Source of the DNA: Pseudomonadota bacterium
GTDB lineage: Bacteria > Pseudomonadota > Gammaproteobacteria > Burkholderiales > Burkholderiaceae_B
Reading direction: 5' to 3'
Assembly: GCA_023423975.1 (NCBI GenBank)
Contig: JAFAEO010000001.1
Span: 1-64,000 of the forward strand
DNA: 64,000 nucleotides
The translations under genes and the position numbers were made by a program. Positions 62,002 through 64,000 of this stretch are shown here, one piece after another (position 1 is the first letter of the stretch; every line of letters begins with the position of its first letter). The notes beneath the pieces were generated by a model, which did not search any database, was not told the origin of the DNA, and saw only the letters and a list, made by a program, of their open reading frames with translations.

Positions 62002-63132
62002 TTATTTTGAGAACAATTCTTTGGCGATCATCAGACGCTGGATCTGATTGGTCCCTTCCCATATCTGCGTTATCTTGGCGTCACGCATCATGCGCTCGAC
62101 AGGATAGTCCTTCAGATAACCATATCCGCCATGCAATTGAACCGCCTCGGTGGTCACGGCCATTGCCGCATCTGTGCAGGCGGTTTTTGCGATGCAGGCC
62201 AGAAATTTTGCCTGAGGATCCTCGTTGACCACCAGCGTTGCAGCATGCAGCAACGTTGCGCGAGCGCTTTCCACCTTGATCGCCATATCGGCCATCATGC
62301 CTTTGAGCATCTGAAATTGGTAGATCGGCTTTCCAAATTGCTCACGCGTCCGGGTGTAGCTCACCGCTTCATCCAGCGCGCCTTGCGCAATCCCCAGACC
62401 GTGTGCGGCGTATTTCAATCGCGATGCCAGCAGCCCGGCCTTGATATACCGTTCACCTTCTGCGGGATCGCCCACGACCCGATCTTGTGGTATTTCGCAG
62501 TCGTCCAGGATGACGTCGCACGTTGGGCTGCCGCGCAGACCCATTTTTTTCTCGGGCGCGCCAAACGATATGCCCTTGTCGTCTTTGTGCACCAGAAAAA
62601 TGCCGAAGCGTTCATTGTCGGTTCTCGCAAAAATCAGATACCAGTCGGCCCAGCCGCCATTTGTGATAAAGCGCTTCGTACCATTCAGTACCCATCCCGC
62701 CCCGGTTTTAACCGCACGCGTCTTCACGCCCATCAGGTCTGATCCACCCTTGGGCTCTGTAAGTCCCCACGCGCTGCGCTCCTTTCCCTGTACCACGGGT
62801 GGAATAATCATCTGTTTTTGTTCTTCGCTGCCAAAACGATTCAGAATCATCATGATCCAGCAGGTGGAAATGGTTGTGGCTGACGCCGCGCAAACCCGCG
62901 CAATCTCTTCAATCGCCACCAGTTGAGTAATAAGGTCTCCCTCTTGTCCGCCAAACCGTTCCGGAAACGGCAGCCCTGGCAACCCCAGCGCCAGGCTGGC
63001 GTTATAGGCCTCCAGCGGCGGCCGTGCTTCTTCATCTACCGCTGCAGCGTGCGGGCTGACCTGTTCCCATGCGAACTTGCGAACCGTCTCGCGAAAGGCC
63101 TGATAGGTTTGGTCATAATGCGTCAATTCCAC
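62002..63132 (-). CDS. acyl-CoA dehydrogenase
   Basis: 376 residues from GTG 63132, chosen because AGGAG lies upstream and the resulting length is normal; the longer frame to 63225 is not typical. FAD motifs: WGLTEPKGGSDLMG (about 125-138), TKRFITNGGWADW, and the C-terminal QLHGGYGYLKDYPVERMMRD (about 338-357). Catalytic Glu is probably the one in IWEGTNQIQ. Oxidises an acyl-CoA to the enoyl-CoA. Confidence 0.9.
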   Translation of the reverse strand: MELTHYDQTYQAFRETVRKFAWEQVSPHAAAVDEEARPPLEAYNASLALGLPGLPFPERFGGQEGDLITQLVAIEEIARVCAASATTISTCWIMMILNRFGSEEQKQMIIPPVVQGKERSAWGLTEPKGGSDLMGVKTRAVKTGAGWVLNGTKRFITNGGWADWYLIFARTDNERFGIFLVHKDDKGISFGAPEKKMGLRGSPTCDVILDDCEIPQDRVVGDPAEGERYIKAGLLASRLKYAAHGLGIAQGALDEAVSYTRTREQFGKPIYQFQMLKGMMADMAIKVESARATLLHAATLVVNEDPQAKFLACIAKTACTDAAMAVTTEAVQLHGGYGYLKDYPVERMMRDAKITQIWEGTNQIQRLMIAKELFSK

Positions 63133-63205
63133 CTTGTTCTCCTGATCTGTTTTTAATGTCAACTGTTTTAATGTTCGCTGTCCTGTCCTATATAAAGACA
63201 GGCTT

Positions 63206-64000
63206 CTAGGCCGGCACGTCCACAATCGCCGGCGGCCAGCTGCGCGATGGAATACGATTGCGCTCGGACGCAGGACACGCTTTATCGACCTGTTCCGGGG
63301 AAAGCCCGAGCGCGCCCAGAATCACATTTGTACGATCCGCAATGTCCGTCTCTGGCGCCGGATAGGCCACTTGGTCAAACCGGGGCAGCACGGGCACTTG
63401 CTGTGCATGGGCATTCGGGTGACGATGGCGAATATGTGGGTGCGACCAGATTTCGTCGGGGGCCAGCACCGGCACAACGCAGGCCTCTGTCCCCTGAAAG
63501 AATGCGCTCCATGCATCGCGGCTGCGTTCCATAAATTTCTCCTGGAACGTTGCCCGGATCATTGGCCAATTGGCAACGTTCATATGGTCCGGCACCGCTG
63601 TTCCAACGAGGCGTTGCCATAGGTTGTGAAAAAACTGGGTTTCCAGTGCGCCCACCGATATGTATTTGCCGTCCTTGCATTCGTAGCAGCAATAGTAAGG
63701 GTTGCCCCCGTTGAGCAGCCCTTCTCCGCGCATCGGAAGTATCGGTGTGCGCCAGACCGGATAGTGCATTGCCATGAGCGACATTGCGCCATCAATCATG
63801 GCCACATCTAGGTATTTGCCTTTGCCGGTTCTGCTGCGCTCAAACAACGCCGTCATGATAGAGAATGCAGCCATGCAACTGCCCCCTGCAAAATCAGCGA
63901 TGAGATTCAAAGGTACGGCAGGCGGCCCATCGGTCGGACCCAGCGCGCCCAGCACCCCGGTTAACGCCAGATAGCTGATATCGTGCCCGGCATCCTGAGC
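63206..64000 (-). CDS. CaiB/BaiF CoA-transferase (alpha-methylacyl-CoA racemase-like), 5' end outside window
   Basis: At least 264 residues visible; the frame is open to the window edge, upstream of MLGALGPTDGPP, with the AGHDISYLALTGVLGA segment that precedes it in this family. Conserved FAGGSCMAAF, GKGKYLDVAMIDGA and NPYYCCYECKDGKYISVGALE are present. This family III protein may be a racemase or transferase. It is the most upstream visible gene of the acyl-CoA operon. Confidence 0.9.
   Translation of the reverse strand, partial: AQDAGHDISYLALTGVLGALGPTDGPPAVPLNLIADFAGGSCMAAFSIMTALFERSRTGKGKYLDVAMIDGAMSLMAMHYPVWRTPILPMRGEGLLNGGNPYYCCYECKDGKYISVGALETQFFHNLWQRLVGTAVPDHMNVANWPMIRATFQEKFMERSRDAWSAFFQGTEACVVPVLAPDEIWSHPHIRHRHPNAHAQQVPVLPRFDQVAYPAPETDIADRTNVILGALGLSPEQVDKACPASERNRIPSRSWPPAIVDVPA

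Overview
The window looks like a chromosomal segment of a betaproteobacterium of the order Burkholderiales, most likely family Alcaligenaceae (Advenella/Bordetella-like). This is inferred from the gene order ffh - ypjD - PP0621-type - ampD, from Bug/TctC-type solute receptors, and from codon and base composition. No search was run.

Layout. (1) 1-16.1 kb is core and catabolic chromosome: trmB (cut by the window start), proline iminopeptidase, a BON-LysM protein, a tightly overlapping five-gene minus-strand operon (small membrane protein, sodium:solute symporter, GntR regulator, creatininase-family hydrolase, isoaspartyl dipeptidase), a DegT-type aminotransferase, an isoprenylcysteine-methyltransferase-like protein, ffh, ypjD, a PP0621-type protein, ampD, an orphan type VI secretion amidase/immunity pair (tae4/tai4) and htpG. 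(2) 16.4-40.1 kb is a genomic island inserted at a tRNA-Leu(CAA) gene. It starts with a tyrosine integrase. A 15-base copy of the tRNA anticodon-loop region at 40124-40138 marks the probable right end. (3) 40.2-64 kb is again chromosomal: a membrane permease and a beheaded Bug gene at a scar, then a TPP enzyme/GMC oxidoreductase/carboxymuconolactone-decarboxylase-like/Bug operon with a GntR regulator, tRNA and rRNA modification genes (DTW protein, rlmF), an SDR, a hydrolase pair with a LysR regulator, a mesX-mesD-flavin reductase methionine synthase cluster, a RIO kinase, a CdiI-like orphan, and an acyl-CoA catabolic operon running off the right edge.

The island is a mosaic. Its left part (17.7-27 kb) is A+T-rich and carries an McrBC-type type IV restriction system, three copies of an approximately 100-base structured repeat with compensatory base changes, and a plasmid replicon (TrfA-like initiator, four 22-base iterons, a DnaA box and an A+T-rich tract). 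It also has an orphan HigA-type antitoxin and HTH proteins. Its right part (27.2-38.6 kb) is G+C-richer and begins with a serine recombinase. There follows one compact operon: RecQ-like helicase with a phosphoribosyltransferase tail, DprA-like protein, two different HsdM, HsdS and HsdR. An A+T-rich gene for a coiled-coil membrane protein follows. Most joints inside the operon are stop/start overlaps, so the helicase and DprA proteins are probably made and used together with the type I restriction-modification enzymes. This combined module and the triple structured repeat are the best candidates for something undescribed.
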